From: Opitutus sp. GAS368
Lineage (GTDB): Bacteria; Verrucomicrobiota; Verrucomicrobiia; Opitutales; Opitutaceae
Reading direction: 5' to 3'
NCBI RefSeq assembly: GCF_900104925.1
Contig: NZ_LT629735.1
Location: 186,001 to 250,000, forward strand
Length of the DNA stretch: 64,000 bases
Shown here piece after piece: positions 30,070 through 39,690 of this stretch. A model generated the notes under the pieces. The model did no database searches. It was given only the letters and a program-made list of their open reading frames with translations, and was not told where the DNA came from. Position 1 is the stretch's first letter, and the number at the start of each line of letters is the position of its first letter. The position numbers and the translations under genes are program-made.

Positions 30070-30170
30070 GTTCCTCGCATGACACAGCAGCCGGGCCGCC
30101 ACCATCTTCCGACGATGCAAGTCGGGTGTATCTCCGTTTGTCTTTGTCGCTAAGCCCCACCGTGCCTGCC

Positions 30171-30419
30171 ATGATGCCCCCCCCCGCAGAAACCACCGGC
30201 AGCCGCGACTTTGTCAAACAGTCGAGCCTCTACCAGGAGTTCCTGGCGGAGCGGGAGGAGATCCTGAAACACAAGTGGATCGAGTCGGAGCGCCTGGGTT
30301 ATGACATCGGTTTTGAACGCGCCCTGCTCGACTGGATCCGCAAGCATCGGGACAGCTGGCGCGCCGCACGTCGGGCCCAGCTCGCCGCCGGGGCCACGGC
30401 GCCGGTCGAAAAAAAATAG
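30171..30419 (+). CDS. Small charged protein of unknown function
   Basis: An 82-residue protein with a low-complexity start (MMPPPAETTGS) and then a helical, highly charged body: YQEFLAEREEILKHKWIESE, GYDIGFERALLDWIRKHR, then an Arg/Ala-rich tail. The pattern EREEILKHKWIESE with GFERALLDWI appears conserved-looking and I recall similar short bacterial proteins, but cannot name a function. No signal peptide or membrane segment is present. The two adjacent ATGs at 30171 and 30174 are both possible. A hairpin at 30493 could end its transcript. Confidence 0.6.
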   Translation: MMPPPAETTGSRDFVKQSSLYQEFLAEREEILKHKWIESERLGYDIGFERALLDWIRKHRDSWRAARRAQLAAGATAPVEKK

Positions 30420-30425
30420 CCCCAA

Positions 30426-30484
30426 GGTGGAACGCGGCCTCTGGGCGCGTTTGTGCAAAGCCCGCCCGGAGGTCGGGCTCCACC
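30426..30484. repeat. GGTGGA/TCCACC palindromic repeat
   Basis: A 59-bp element from GGTGGAACGCGGCCTC to GAGGTCGGGCTCCACC, bounded by GGTGGA and its complement. It begins 6 bp after the stop of the 82-residue protein gene. Confidence 0.8.
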
Positions 30485-30492
30485 CAAGCAAA

Positions 30493-30517
30493 AGGCCGGT
30501 CCGCGAGGAACCGGCCT
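30493..30517. terminator. Bidirectional terminator-like hairpin
   Basis: AGGCCGGT pairs with ACCGGCCT across a 9-base loop. On the minus strand TTTTG follows the stem, so it can end the rpmG transcript. On the plus strand GAATCTTTATTT follows, so it can also end transcription from the 82-residue protein gene. Confidence 0.6.
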
Positions 30518-30528
30518 GAATCTTTATT

Positions 30529-30581
30529 TGTAGCGGCGCTCTATGAGCGCCGGACGGGCGGTCGCTAGACCGCCTCTACAG
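30529..30581. repeat. TGTAG/CTACA palindromic repeat at the rpmG 3' end
   Basis: Left arm TGTAGCGGCGCTCTATGAGC, right arm GCGGTCGCTAGACCGCCTCTACAG. It contains hairpins GGCGCTCTATGAGCGCC and GGCGGTCGCTAGACCGCC. It ends 7 bp from the rpmG stop codon. Confidence 0.8.
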
Positions 30582-30588
30582 CCAAACC

Positions 30589-30753
30589 TTACTTGATCTC
30601 CTTGTGCAGCGTGTGGCGCTTGAGGAAGGGATTGTATTTCTTCTTCTCGATGCGCTCGGTCACGGTCTTCTTGTTGCGCTTGGTGAGGTAGCGCGAAGCG
30701 GGTTTGCCCTCTTTGCGGGCTTCAGTGCACTCCAGTGTAACGGTTTCTTGCAT
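30589..30753 (-). CDS. rpmG: 50S ribosomal protein L33
   Basis: A 54-residue basic ribosomal protein. The sequence includes [20 protein letters not shown] and ends [14 protein letters not shown], the typical L33 end. Only one cysteine remains ([10 protein letters not shown]), so this is the zinc-free form of L33, not the four-cysteine form. It starts [12 protein letters not shown]. The gene stands alone on the minus strand between two palindromic repeats, with a terminator-like hairpin downstream. Confidence 0.95.
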   Translation of the reverse strand: MQETVTLECTEARKEGKPASRYLTKRNKKTVTERIEKKKYNPFLKRHTLHKEIK

Positions 30754-30821
30754 GGCTTAAATGGGTTGGAAGGGCCGAAGAAAGGCGGCGCGCCAAGGCC
30801 CTGCAACTCAATTCTCCAAAA

Positions 30822-30882
30822 TGTAGGGTCGGTGCTTGCGCCGACCTAGCGCGCGAGGCCGCCGCAATCGGCGACCCTACAC
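30822..30882. repeat. TGTAG/CTACA palindromic repeat
   Basis: A 61-bp element from TGTAGGGTCGGTGCTTGCGC to AATCGGCGACCCTACA. The left hairpin is GGTCGGTGCTTGCGCCGACC. It lies upstream of rpmG and 15 bp from the stop of the EIIA/diadenylate cyclase gene. Confidence 0.8.
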
Positions 30883-30897
30883 TCAAGCTGCACGAAA

Positions 30898-32250
30898 TTA
30901 GGCACTTACCTTCTTTTCCGTCAGCGGCATCATCACTCCGCGACGGAAAAGCGTCACCTGCCCGGAGCTCGATGAGACGACCAGCGCAATGCAGTCGGCC
31001 GCCACGGAGATGGCCGCCGCTGCCGCATGCCGCGCGCCCAGCCCGCTGGGCAAGGCGTGGTTATAGTCTGAAGCCTGGATCAGTGAACCGGCTGCCTCCA
31101 CCACCCCGTCCCCGCGGATGACGAACGCGCCGTCGATGGACGAGAACTCCTTGATGGTCTCGTCCATGAAGGGATTCAGGATGTTCCGGTCCTCCTCCTT
31201 GTAGCCGTAAAAGGGATTGAGCACGAGCGGCTTGGTCAGCGTAGCGAGCTTCTCGCTGTCGCCCACGACGAACAGACAGCCGACCGGCCGGCCCTCGCGG
31301 CCCTCGACGGCGAGCTCAGTGGCCACGGCAATCACGCGCTCAAGCACCTCGGGCTTCACGTCGGGCGGCAGCAGGTCGGCGTGGCCGGTGAGCAGGGTCG
31401 AGAATTCCTTCTCCACGTCGACGATCACGATCGAGTCGAACTGGTTGCTGCCCGCCAGGCCGCCGACGCAGCAGATGCGGTCGTTGAAGGTGATCAGGCC
31501 GCGCGTGATGCCGACGAGCACCGCGCTGCGCAACTGCGCCATGCGCTGGCTGGAAAAGGAGCGGACCTGGATGCTGTCGTCGAAACGTCCGGGGCGGTCG
31601 TCGGTTTCCGACAGGTTGCGCGTCACGAGGATGGTCTTGAGCTTAGTGGTCCACTTCGGAGCCTTGAAACTGCCGGTAAAGGTGTCACCGAACACCATCA
31701 GCCCGGTGCAGCCGCTGCCGGCCGCGATCTTCTCGGACTCGCGCAGGACGACGCGGTTGACGCGGGTCTGCGGCGCCGCGACGGGCTTGGCCGCCATGCC
31801 GCCGAAGCCGGTGAAGAGCCGGTCATAAAGCGCGTCGAGGTCGGGGGCCTGCACGAGGCTGTCGACGAAATCCTGCTCCTTCATCAGCCGCGCCAGGGCG
31901 GCGAGCAACTGGAGGTAATCGCGCGTCTTCTCGTCGGCGATGAGCATGAACACGAGCCGCACCGGCTCGTTCTCCATCGCGCCGTCATAACGGATGCCGT
32001 AATGGCTGCGGCCGATCGCGAGAATGTAGCGCCGGCCCATCTTCACGCGCACGTGCGGCATGGCCACGCCGAGGCCGAGGTAGGTCGTCATCGTGTTCTC
32101 GCGGCGCAGCAGGCCCTTGAGCAGGGCGTCCTTGTTCAGGTCCGGGAAACGCTCAACCGTCAGGTTGAGCAGCTCGACCAGCGCGCCCTCCATGTCGGCG
32201 CTGCCGAGGTCGAGGACGCGGCTGCGCGAGATGTATTTGTCGAGCCGCAT
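30898..32250 (-). CDS. PTS EIIA domain fused to a DacZ-like diadenylate cyclase
   Basis: A 450-residue soluble fusion. Residues about 1-150 form a PTS fructose/nitrogen-type EIIA domain with the phosphorylatable histidine in GVAMPHVRV (H66). Residues about 165-345 form an alpha/beta domain like the N-terminal half of archaeal DacZ proteins. Residues about 350-445 form a DisA_N cyclase domain with the DGA motif (IDGAFVIRGDG, D373) and GLGARHAAAAAIS (403-415), the DacZ form of the RHR motif, then LVVSSSSGQV. It is predicted to make the second messenger c-di-AMP under control of PTS phosphorylation. The domain calls are from motifs; activity is untested. No neighbour suggests a pathway. Confidence 0.8.
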   Translation of the reverse strand: MRLDKYISRSRVLDLGSADMEGALVELLNLTVERFPDLNKDALLKGLLRRENTMTTYLGLGVAMPHVRVKMGRRYILAIGRSHYGIRYDGAMENEPVRLVFMLIADEKTRDYLQLLAALARLMKEQDFVDSLVQAPDLDALYDRLFTGFGGMAAKPVAAPQTRVNRVVLRESEKIAAGSGCTGLMVFGDTFTGSFKAPKWTTKLKTILVTRNLSETDDRPGRFDDSIQVRSFSSQRMAQLRSAVLVGITRGLITFNDRICCVGGLAGSNQFDSIVIVDVEKEFSTLLTGHADLLPPDVKPEVLERVIAVATELAVEGREGRPVGCLFVVGDSEKLATLTKPLVLNPFYGYKEEDRNILNPFMDETIKEFSSIDGAFVIRGDGVVEAAGSLIQASDYNHALPSGLGARHAAAAAISVAADCIALVVSSSSGQVTLFRRGVMMPLTEKKVSA

Positions 32251-32371
32251 GGGGAAACGTCGGGCTTAGAATGTGGAACTCAGGAAGGCCGGAATGGGCA
32301 GGGTGCTATTTCCCTGGTTTCCTGATTTCCACATTTTCAGATGAGAGAGGAATCAAGAGTGATCCCGCACA

Positions 32372-32746
32372 TCACTTCTCCCATTCCAGTGCGCCCTTCT
32401 TCACCTCGTAGAAGAGGCCAAGCACGAGCACGAAGAGGAAGAACAGCATGGGCGAAAGGATCGCGATGTGGTTGGCGAGGAAATCGCGGTAGACGAACGT
32501 CCACGGGATGAGGAACACGACCTCGATGTCGAAGAGGATGAAGAGCATCGCGGTGACGTAGAACTTCACCGAGAACCGCGTGTGCGTGCTGCCGTCGGAC
32601 AGGATGCCACACTCGTAGGCCGCGTCCTTGATCTTGGTGTGCAACGCGCGCTGGCCCAGGAACTGGCTCGCGGCGATCACGACGGTCGTGATCCCGGCGG
32701 CCAGGACGACTTGGACCAAAAACGGCAGGTAGGCGGCGTAGCTCAT
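32372..32746 (-). CDS. nuoA: NADH-quinone oxidoreductase subunit A
   Basis: A 124-residue membrane subunit of complex I with three transmembrane helices. The conserved loop YECGILSDGSTHTRFSVKFY carries the family cysteine and the core YVTAMLFILFDIEVVFLIPW segment follows; the end is VKKGALEWEK. It is normally the first gene of the nuo operon, but no nuoB or other subunit lies downstream here: the next gene on this strand is the EIIA/cyclase fusion, 120 bp on. It therefore appears to be an isolated copy or a split operon. Confidence 0.92.
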   Translation of the reverse strand: MSYAAYLPFLVQVVLAAGITTVVIAASQFLGQRALHTKIKDAAYECGILSDGSTHTRFSVKFYVTAMLFILFDIEVVFLIPWTFVYRDFLANHIAILSPMLFFLFVLVLGLFYEVKKGALEWEK

Positions 32747-32862
32747 CAGCCCCTAGAGTTCCCACCCGGCGCGCCGGTTCAAGTGGAATTTTTCATCCGC
32801 CGAGGATTGTCCCCGCCATTTCCCGGTTGCGGGGCTGCGGCGTTTGAACTGAAGGTAGGTTC

Positions 32863-33930
32863 ATGTCCGCCTACCAAGCCCCCGTTTTCCTCACCGAGCT
32901 GCTGCGCGCCAAGTCACCCTCCGGCGCCGAAGCCCAGGCTCAGGCTGTCTATGACCGCTTCGTGAAGCCCCATGCCGCCGTCTACGCCAACGACGCCCTT
33001 GGCAACCGCCTCGCCACGCTGAACCCCAAGGGCGGCCCCACCCTCATGATGGCCGGCCACATGGATGAGCTCGGCCTGATCATCACCTACGTCAACAAGG
33101 ACGGCTACCTCTACTTCGACACCATCGGCGGGCACGACCGCAGCATCATCTCCGGCCGCCGCGTCATCATCCAGACCGCCGCCGGCACCGTGAAGGGCGT
33201 GACGGGCAAACGCGCCATCCACCTGATGGACGAAGCCGACCGCAAGAAGGTGCCCGAGATCCACGAGATCTGGATCGACATCGGTGCCAAGACCAAGGCC
33301 GAGGCCCTCACCCGTGTCGCCATCGGCGACGTGGCGACCTACGACCACGAGTTCGAACTGATCAACGGCAGCATCGGCACCGCCCGGGCCTTCGACAACA
33401 AGGTCGGCGCCTACATCGTCGGCGAGGCCCTCATCCGCCTCGCCAAGGCCAAGGACAAGCTCAACGCCAAGGTGGTCTCGGTCGCCACCACCCAAGAGGA
33501 GATCGGCACCCGCGGCGCGCAGACCTCGGCCTTTGCCGTCGACCCGCATATCGCCCTCATCGTCGATGTCGGCCACGCCACCGACCACCCGGACTGCGAC
33601 CCGCGCAAGCACGGCGAAACCAAGCTCGGCGCCGGCCCGATCATCTGCCGCGGCCCGAACATCAACCCGAAGGTCTTCGACCGCCTCGTCGCCAGCGCGA
33701 AGAAGGCCAAGCTCCCCTACCAGCTCGAGGCCGACCCCCGTCCGACCGGCACCGACGCCCGCGCCATCCAGATGGCCCGCGGCGGCGTGGCCTGCGGTCT
33801 CGTCTCGATCCCGCTCCGCTACATGCACACGCCCAGCGAGGTCGTGGACCTGGAGGACGTGGAGAACTGCGTGAAGCTCTTCGCGGTTTTCGCCAAGTCC
33901 GTCGGCAAGGGCGAAAGCTTCAACTGGTAG
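32863..33930 (+). CDS. M42 family aminopeptidase
   Basis: A 355-residue dinuclear metallo-aminopeptidase of the TET/M42 type. Metal ligands and catalytic residues are visible in MMAGHMDELGLII, the aspartate in ARAFDNKVGAY, the catalytic glutamates in TTQEEIGTRGAQ, DVGHATDHP, and the final histidine in RYMHTPSEVV. Members cut N-terminal residues from short peptides in the cytoplasm as large dodecamers. The ATG at 32863 begins MSAYQAPVFLTELL. It is divergent from nuoA and followed after 2 bp by a palindromic repeat shared with the end of clpX. Confidence 0.92.
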   Translation: MSAYQAPVFLTELLRAKSPSGAEAQAQAVYDRFVKPHAAVYANDALGNRLATLNPKGGPTLMMAGHMDELGLIITYVNKDGYLYFDTIGGHDRSIISGRRVIIQTAAGTVKGVTGKRAIHLMDEADRKKVPEIHEIWIDIGAKTKAEALTRVAIGDVATYDHEFELINGSIGTARAFDNKVGAYIVGEALIRLAKAKDKLNAKVVSVATTQEEIGTRGAQTSAFAVDPHIALIVDVGHATDHPDCDPRKHGETKLGAGPIICRGPNINPKVFDRLVASAKKAKLPYQLEADPRPTGTDARAIQMARGGVACGLVSIPLRYMHTPSEVVDLEDVENCVKLFAVFAKSVGKGESFNW

Positions 33931-33932
33931 TC

Positions 33933-34015
33933 AAGGTGGAGCGCGGCCTCCGGACGCGCTTTCAGGGCTTCCGAATGCCACAAGGCAAACCCGTCCGGAG
34001 GCCGGGTTCCACCTT
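33933..34015. repeat. GGTGGA/TCCACC palindromic repeat between convergent genes
   Basis: An 83-bp element bounded by AAGGTGGA and TCCACCTT, with GCGGCCTCCGGACGCG and GTCCGGAGGCCGGG inside. It lies 2 bp from the M42 peptidase stop and 14 bp from the clpX stop, so it fills the space between the converging genes and could end both transcripts. Confidence 0.85.
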
Positions 34016-34029
34016 CAGAGGCAACCCAC

Positions 34030-35328
<1,299 letters not shown>

Positions 35329-35388
35329 AAAATGAGTATATCGGCGCTTGCGGCCCGTTAGTCGAGGGATTTTCCAGCGTGCATTTAA

Positions 35389-35442
35389 TGTAGGGGCGGC
35401 GCTCGTCGCCGCCCGCGGGTGCCGGCAAGCGGCACCCCTACA
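35389..35442. repeat. TGTAG/CTACA palindromic repeat between clpP and clpX
   Basis: A 54-bp element from TGTAGGGGCGGCGCTCGTCG to AAGCGGCACCCCTACA, with hairpins GGGCGGCGCTCGTCGCCGCCC-like and GGTGCCGGCAAGCGGCACC. It lies 11 bp from the clpP stop and may separate clpX expression from tig-clpP. Confidence 0.8.
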
Positions 35443-35453
35443 TCAAGGCTCGC

Positions 35454-36074
35454 TCAGGCGGCGGCCGTCTGGGCGATCTTCTGGGCGTCGCGAGTGGAGC
35501 TCACGACGTGGTCGACGATGCCATAGGTCTTGGCCTCTTCCGCACTGAGATAGTAGTCGCGGTCGGAATCGGTCTCGATCTGCAGCGCCGTCTTGCCGGT
35601 GTGCTTGGCGATGGTCTCGTTGAGGGTCTTGCGCCAGCGGATGATCTCCTTCGCCTGGATGGCGATGTCGGCCGCCTGGCCGCCCGCGCCGCCCGAGGGC
35701 TGGTGGATCATGACCCGGCTGTTGGGGAGCGCGAAGCGCTTGCCCTTGGTGCCGGCCGCGAGGAGCACGGTGCTCATGCTGGCCGCCATGCCGATGCAGT
35801 AGGTGACAATGTCACACTGCAGGAAGTTCATGGTGTCGTAGATGGCCATGCCGCCGGTCACGACGCCGCCCGGGGAGTTGATGTAGAGGTGGATATCCTT
35901 CTTCGGCTCCTCCATCTGGAGGAACAGCATCTGCGCGATCACGAGGTTCGCCACCATGTCGTCGATCGGCGTGCCGATGAAGATGATGCGATCCTTGAGG
36001 AGGCGGCTGTAGATATCCATGGACCGCTCGCCGCGGCCGGTGTTTTCGAGGACGATGGGGACGTAGTAGCTCAT
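35454..36074 (-). CDS. clpP: ATP-dependent Clp protease proteolytic subunit
   Basis: Serine protease that forms the tetradecameric chamber of ClpXP. At 206 residues it is full length. The nucleophile serine is in GMAASMS (S99), the catalytic histidine in VMIHQPSGG (H124), and the third residue is in the [14 protein letters not shown] segment. The start [16 protein letters not shown] is typical. It overlaps the tig stop by 4 bp, so translation of the two is coupled. Confidence 0.97.
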   Translation of the reverse strand: MSYYVPIVLENTGRGERSMDIYSRLLKDRIIFIGTPIDDMVANLVIAQMLFLQMEEPKKDIHLYINSPGGVVTGGMAIYDTMNFLQCDIVTYCIGMAASMSTVLLAAGTKGKRFALPNSRVMIHQPSGGAGGQAADIAIQAKEIIRWRKTLNETIAKHTGKTALQIETDSDRDYYLSAEEAKTYGIVDHVVSSTRDAQKIAQTAAA

Positions 36075-37393
36075 GCTTTGGCTGTTGCCGTCTTTACGGT
36101 AGCCTTGGAGACGAGAAAATCAAGGGCCTTGTCGAAAAGCAGCTGCTGCTGGATGGCGCGGAGCTGCTCGCGGTCCTTGCCGAGGTCCTTCGCGAGCTTG
36201 TCAGGACGCTGGCTGGAGCGCATGGCCTCGCGCATGATCCAGTTGTTGAAATCCTTCTCGTCGACCTTGAGCTTTTCGGCGTCGGCGATCTTGGCGAGCA
36301 TGAGCTGCACCTTCACGCGGGAGATGGCGGCCTTGGTGGCGCTGTCGTAGAGTTCCTTCTTGTTTTGCTCGAACTGCTCCTGCGGGATGCCGCGGCGCAT
36401 GTTCTCCTCGATGAACTGGCGGAGCACGCCGTCGCGCTCGGAGGCGATCAGGCTGTCCGGCACGGGGAAGTTGGCCTGGGCGACGAGGGCATCGGTCACC
36501 TGGCGGCGCTGGGCGGCGCGGTTCTCATGTTCCTTGCGCATCTTCAGGTTGGTCGCGACCTGCGCCTTGAGGCTGGTGAGATCGTCGGCCTGGTTTTCCT
36601 TGAAAAACTTCTCGTCCAGCGGCGGCAGCACGCGTTCGCGGACCTCCTGCACCTCGATGGCGTAGGTGACGGTCTTGCCGGCCAGCGCCGGGACGGCGGC
36701 GAATTCCGCCGGGAACGTGACGGTGGCGTCCTTCTTGTCGCCCGCCTTCAGGCCGGCGAGCTGCTTGGACATGCCGGGGAGCAGGCCCTCGTTGGCGCCT
36801 TCGACCTCTTCCCAGGTCTGGGGGGCGGCGGCATAGATGGCTTTGTCGGCCACGAGATCGGCGAGGGGCTTGCCGTCAAGCGTGCCGGTGTAACCGAAGC
36901 GAACGTAGTCACTCTTGGCGGCGGCGCGCTCGGCGACCTTGAAATCGGCGCGCTCGGCGCGCAGGCCCTCGATCACGGTGTCGACCTCGGCGTCGGTCGG
37001 CTCGACGAGCGCGATCTCGGTGGAGAGGCCGTTGTAGTCCGGCAGCTTGAAGTCGGGGCGCACATCCACGGTCAGCTTGATGGCGGCGGAGAGGCCGGGT
37101 TCGATCGCGCCTTCCTCGACGTCGACCAGCGAGAGCACCTCGAGCTTCGACTGGTCGAGGCCGTCGCGGTAGGCCTTGCCGATGACCTTCTGCTTGAACT
37201 CGTCCTTCAGCTCCTTGCCGAAGCGCTTGGCGACCATGGCGGCCGGGGCCTTGCCCGGGCGGAAGCCGGGCAGGCTGACCTGCTTGGTGAATTCGCCGAG
37301 GATGGTGTTGTATTCGCCATCGACCTCACCCTTGTCGAGGGTGACGGTCAGCGTTTTGCGGGTCTCGTTGATATCGGTGATTTGAACGTTCAC
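36071..37393 (-). CDS. tig: Trigger factor chaperone
   Basis: Ribosome-bound chaperone and peptidyl-prolyl isomerase that meets nascent chains at the exit tunnel. At 440 residues, the N-terminal ribosome-binding motif [14 protein letters not shown] is near residue 40. The FKBP-like domain (about 160-250) includes [13 protein letters not shown], and a helical C-terminal chaperone domain follows. It is the first gene of tig-clpP-clpX and overlaps clpP by 4 bp. Confidence 0.95.
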   Translation of the reverse strand: MNVQITDINETRKTLTVTLDKGEVDGEYNTILGEFTKQVSLPGFRPGKAPAAMVAKRFGKELKDEFKQKVIGKAYRDGLDQSKLEVLSLVDVEEGAIEPGLSAAIKLTVDVRPDFKLPDYNGLSTEIALVEPTDAEVDTVIEGLRAERADFKVAERAAAKSDYVRFGYTGTLDGKPLADLVADKAIYAAAPQTWEEVEGANEGLLPGMSKQLAGLKAGDKKDATVTFPAEFAAVPALAGKTVTYAIEVQEVRERVLPPLDEKFFKENQADDLTSLKAQVATNLKMRKEHENRAAQRRQVTDALVAQANFPVPDSLIASERDGVLRQFIEENMRRGIPQEQFEQNKKELYDSATKAAISRVKVQLMLAKIADAEKLKVDEKDFNNWIMREAMRSSQRPDKLAKDLGKDREQLRAIQQQLLFDKALDFLVSKATVKTATAKA

Positions 37394-37537
37394 GGTGTAA
37401 TAAATAGGCGGATTTCAGTCGATGAACCGGCCAACGTAGGCCACGAGCCCCTCCGGTCAACGTCAGATTGGTCCGGCTGGCCGGTCTGAAACCAACATGG
37501 ACTTTTGCCCGCCCGGGTCCAAGCTGCCCCTCGCGTA

Positions 37538-38218
37538 ATGCCTTCGCTCACACAGCTTTTGGCCAGCCATGGCCGCCTCCTCGTCCTCGACGCCGCCTCC
37601 ACGCGGGTGCAGGTCGGGCTGCTCCGATCCGGCGCCCCCGCCCTCTGGCTTGGTTTCGACGCCGAGGCCGGCATGGGGATATTCACCGGTACGGAGACCG
37701 TGCTGCGGGAAGGCGGCGGCAAGCTCGACGACGTCGGCGCGTTTCTTTTCTGCGAGGGCCCCGGCTCGATGCTCGGCACGCGCACCGTCGCCATGGCCCT
37801 GCGCACATGGCAGGTGCTCAAGCCACGCCCGGCCTACGCCTACCAAAGCCTCGCCGTCGCCGGGCGCTCGGCCTGGACGCATTCACCGCACGCTTTCGCT
37901 GTCATCGCCGATGCGCGGCGCGACACCTGGCATGTGCAAGCCGTCGGCGCCGATGGCCGGTTGGCATCTTTGCAGCGTGTGCCCGCGGCCGGGCTGCCGG
38001 CCGGGGAATTGCTGACGCCGGAAAATTTCCGCGCGTGGGCCCCCCCGCCCCGTCCGGCCGCGTCGTGCAGTTACGACCTGGCGAAGATTTTCCCGTCCCT
38101 GGGTGACGGCGATTACTTTCGCCCGGTCGAAGCACCCGACGCCTTCCAGCACGAGGCACCCGAATACAAAAAGTGGTCCGCGCAGGTGCACAGCGCCGAC
38201 GCCGTGATTCGGCACTAG
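37538..38218 (+). CDS. tsaB: TsaB-like tRNA threonylcarbamoyladenosine protein
   Basis: A 226-residue protein of the TsaB/YeaZ group, the non-catalytic partner of TsaD in making t6A37 of tRNA. The N-terminal actin-like motif LLVLDAASTRVQVGLL and the conserved EGPGSMLGTRTVAMALRTW region match the family's GPGSFTGLR segment. The sequence is divergent after about residue 120, so the call is not absolute. The ATG at 37538 is preferred to one 33 bases upstream because conservation begins after it. It is divergent from tig and followed by alr. Confidence 0.75.
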   Translation: MPSLTQLLASHGRLLVLDAASTRVQVGLLRSGAPALWLGFDAEAGMGIFTGTETVLREGGGKLDDVGAFLFCEGPGSMLGTRTVAMALRTWQVLKPRPAYAYQSLAVAGRSAWTHSPHAFAVIADARRDTWHVQAVGADGRLASLQRVPAAGLPAGELLTPENFRAWAPPPRPAASCSYDLAKIFPSLGDGDYFRPVEAPDAFQHEAPEYKKWSAQVHSADAVIRH

Positions 38219-38302
38219 CTCCTCTGCCATGAACTTTCCAACACGAGCCACAATACTTGGCAGGGTGAATTCATCTGTCATTGCGGATCTTCGGGACGCT
38301 AC

Positions 38303-39454
38303 ATGACGGCCTCCGCGCAATTGCCGCGCCGCTGTTGGGTCGAGATCGACCTCGCCGCCCTCGAGCGCAACCTGAAACTTATCCGCGCCTCGCTGCCGCC
38401 GGAGATCAAGTATGTCGCCGTCGTGAAGGCCGACGCCTACGGCCACGGCCTGCACCACGTCGCCGCCCGCCTGATGCACGCCGGCGCCGATCTCTTCGCC
38501 GTGGCCAACGTCGCCGAGGCCCTGTCCCTGCGCGAACTGAGCGGCGACTGGCCGATTCTGTTGCTGAGCCCCGTGCTGCCCGAAGAGGACCGCTACCTGG
38601 CCGACCACGACCTGGCCGCCACCGTCTCGTCCGCCGAGGAGGTGGCGCGCTTCGACGCCGCCGGCCGGGCCGCCGGCAAGCCCATCGCGGTGCACCTCAA
38701 GATCGACACCGGCATGGGCCGGCTCGGCGTGTGGCACGAGCAGGCGGGCGCGGTGTATGAGCGGATCCGCGCGGCCCAGGGTGTGTGCCTGGCCGGCGTG
38801 TTCACCCATTTCTCCAGCGCGGACGAGGACCCGGTGTTCACCGCGGAACAGCGGCGCCTCTTCCTGGCCACGCTGCAGCGTTTCCCGGGGTTCGACCCCG
38901 CCGGGCTGTTCATCCACGCGGACAACAGCGCCGGGCTGGAATCCACGCCGGGGCAAAGCGTGTTCAACGCCGTGCGGGTCGGCCTGCTGCAGTTCGGCAT
39001 TCTCCCCCACCCGCACTCGTTGCTCGCCCGCGTGCACCCCGAACCCGTGTTCAGCTTCCACACCCGCGTCGGTCTGGTGAAACAACTGCCCGCCGGCACC
39101 GGCATCAGCTACGGCCGCACGTTCAAACTCAAGCGGCCCAGCACGGTCGCCGTCCTCACGGCCGGTTATGGCGACGGCCTCGCCCGCGCCAGCAGCAACC
39201 GCGCCGAAGTCCTCATCCACGGCCGGCGCTGCCCCGTGCTCGGCCGCGTCACCATGGACCAGACCATTGTGGACATCACGGACATCGCCACACCGGTGCA
39301 CGCCGGCGACGCCGTCGTGCTCGTGGGCCGGCAGAATGGCGTCCACATCTCCATCACCGAGTTCAGCGCGTGGGCCGACTCGATCCCGTGGGAAACCCTC
39401 TGCTCCGTGACGAAGCGCGTGCCCCGGTTCTACCGAACACCCCTCGGCATCTAA
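38303..39454 (+). CDS. alr: Alanine racemase
   Basis: PLP enzyme making D-alanine for peptidoglycan. At 383 residues it is full length: the PLP lysine lies in VVKADAYGHGLH (K42), KIDTGMGRLGVW is a conserved segment, and the second catalytic base, tyrosine, is in GTGISYGRTF. It ends SAWADSIPWETL ... RTPLGI. A degraded second version of its last 120 or so bases lies 4 kb downstream, beyond a histidine kinase gene and an IS element, so the region after the stop codon has been rearranged. The 236 bp after the stop show no feature I can name. Confidence 0.95.
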   Translation: MTASAQLPRRCWVEIDLAALERNLKLIRASLPPEIKYVAVVKADAYGHGLHHVAARLMHAGADLFAVANVAEALSLRELSGDWPILLLSPVLPEEDRYLADHDLAATVSSAEEVARFDAAGRAAGKPIAVHLKIDTGMGRLGVWHEQAGAVYERIRAAQGVCLAGVFTHFSSADEDPVFTAEQRRLFLATLQRFPGFDPAGLFIHADNSAGLESTPGQSVFNAVRVGLLQFGILPHPHSLLARVHPEPVFSFHTRVGLVKQLPAGTGISYGRTFKLKRPSTVAVLTAGYGDGLARASSNRAEVLIHGRRCPVLGRVTMDQTIVDITDIATPVHAGDAVVLVGRQNGVHISITEFSAWADSIPWETLCSVTKRVPRFYRTPLGI

Positions 39455-39690
39455 AGGCCGGTCGAAGCCAAAGTCATGTTCTCAGCGGTGCACCTGGTCC
39501 GCTGGGCTTTGTCTAAGCAAGCCCCTGCGACCAAGCCGTCTGACCGACCGGGTGCCTTCAGGCCGGCGGCTCCGGTGCTGGTTGTGCTGGACTAAGGCGC
39601 GGGTAAGGAAACAAGATATCGCCATCGCCTCTTCGCTTGGCTCCTTGCCGGCAGCGGCAGGAGCCGGCAGGTGTCTCTTGCGCCGCATCC

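Noticed and set aside
30079-30153. 24-codon upstream open frame before the 82-residue protein gene
   Set aside because: No ribosome binding site and no residue pattern suggesting a leader peptide, such as repeated codons for one amino acid. Probably chance.
39455-39690. Possible gene or regulatory RNA between alr and the kinase
   Set aside because: The 236 bp hold no supported frame and only weak hairpins. No promoter or riboswitch could be recognised.
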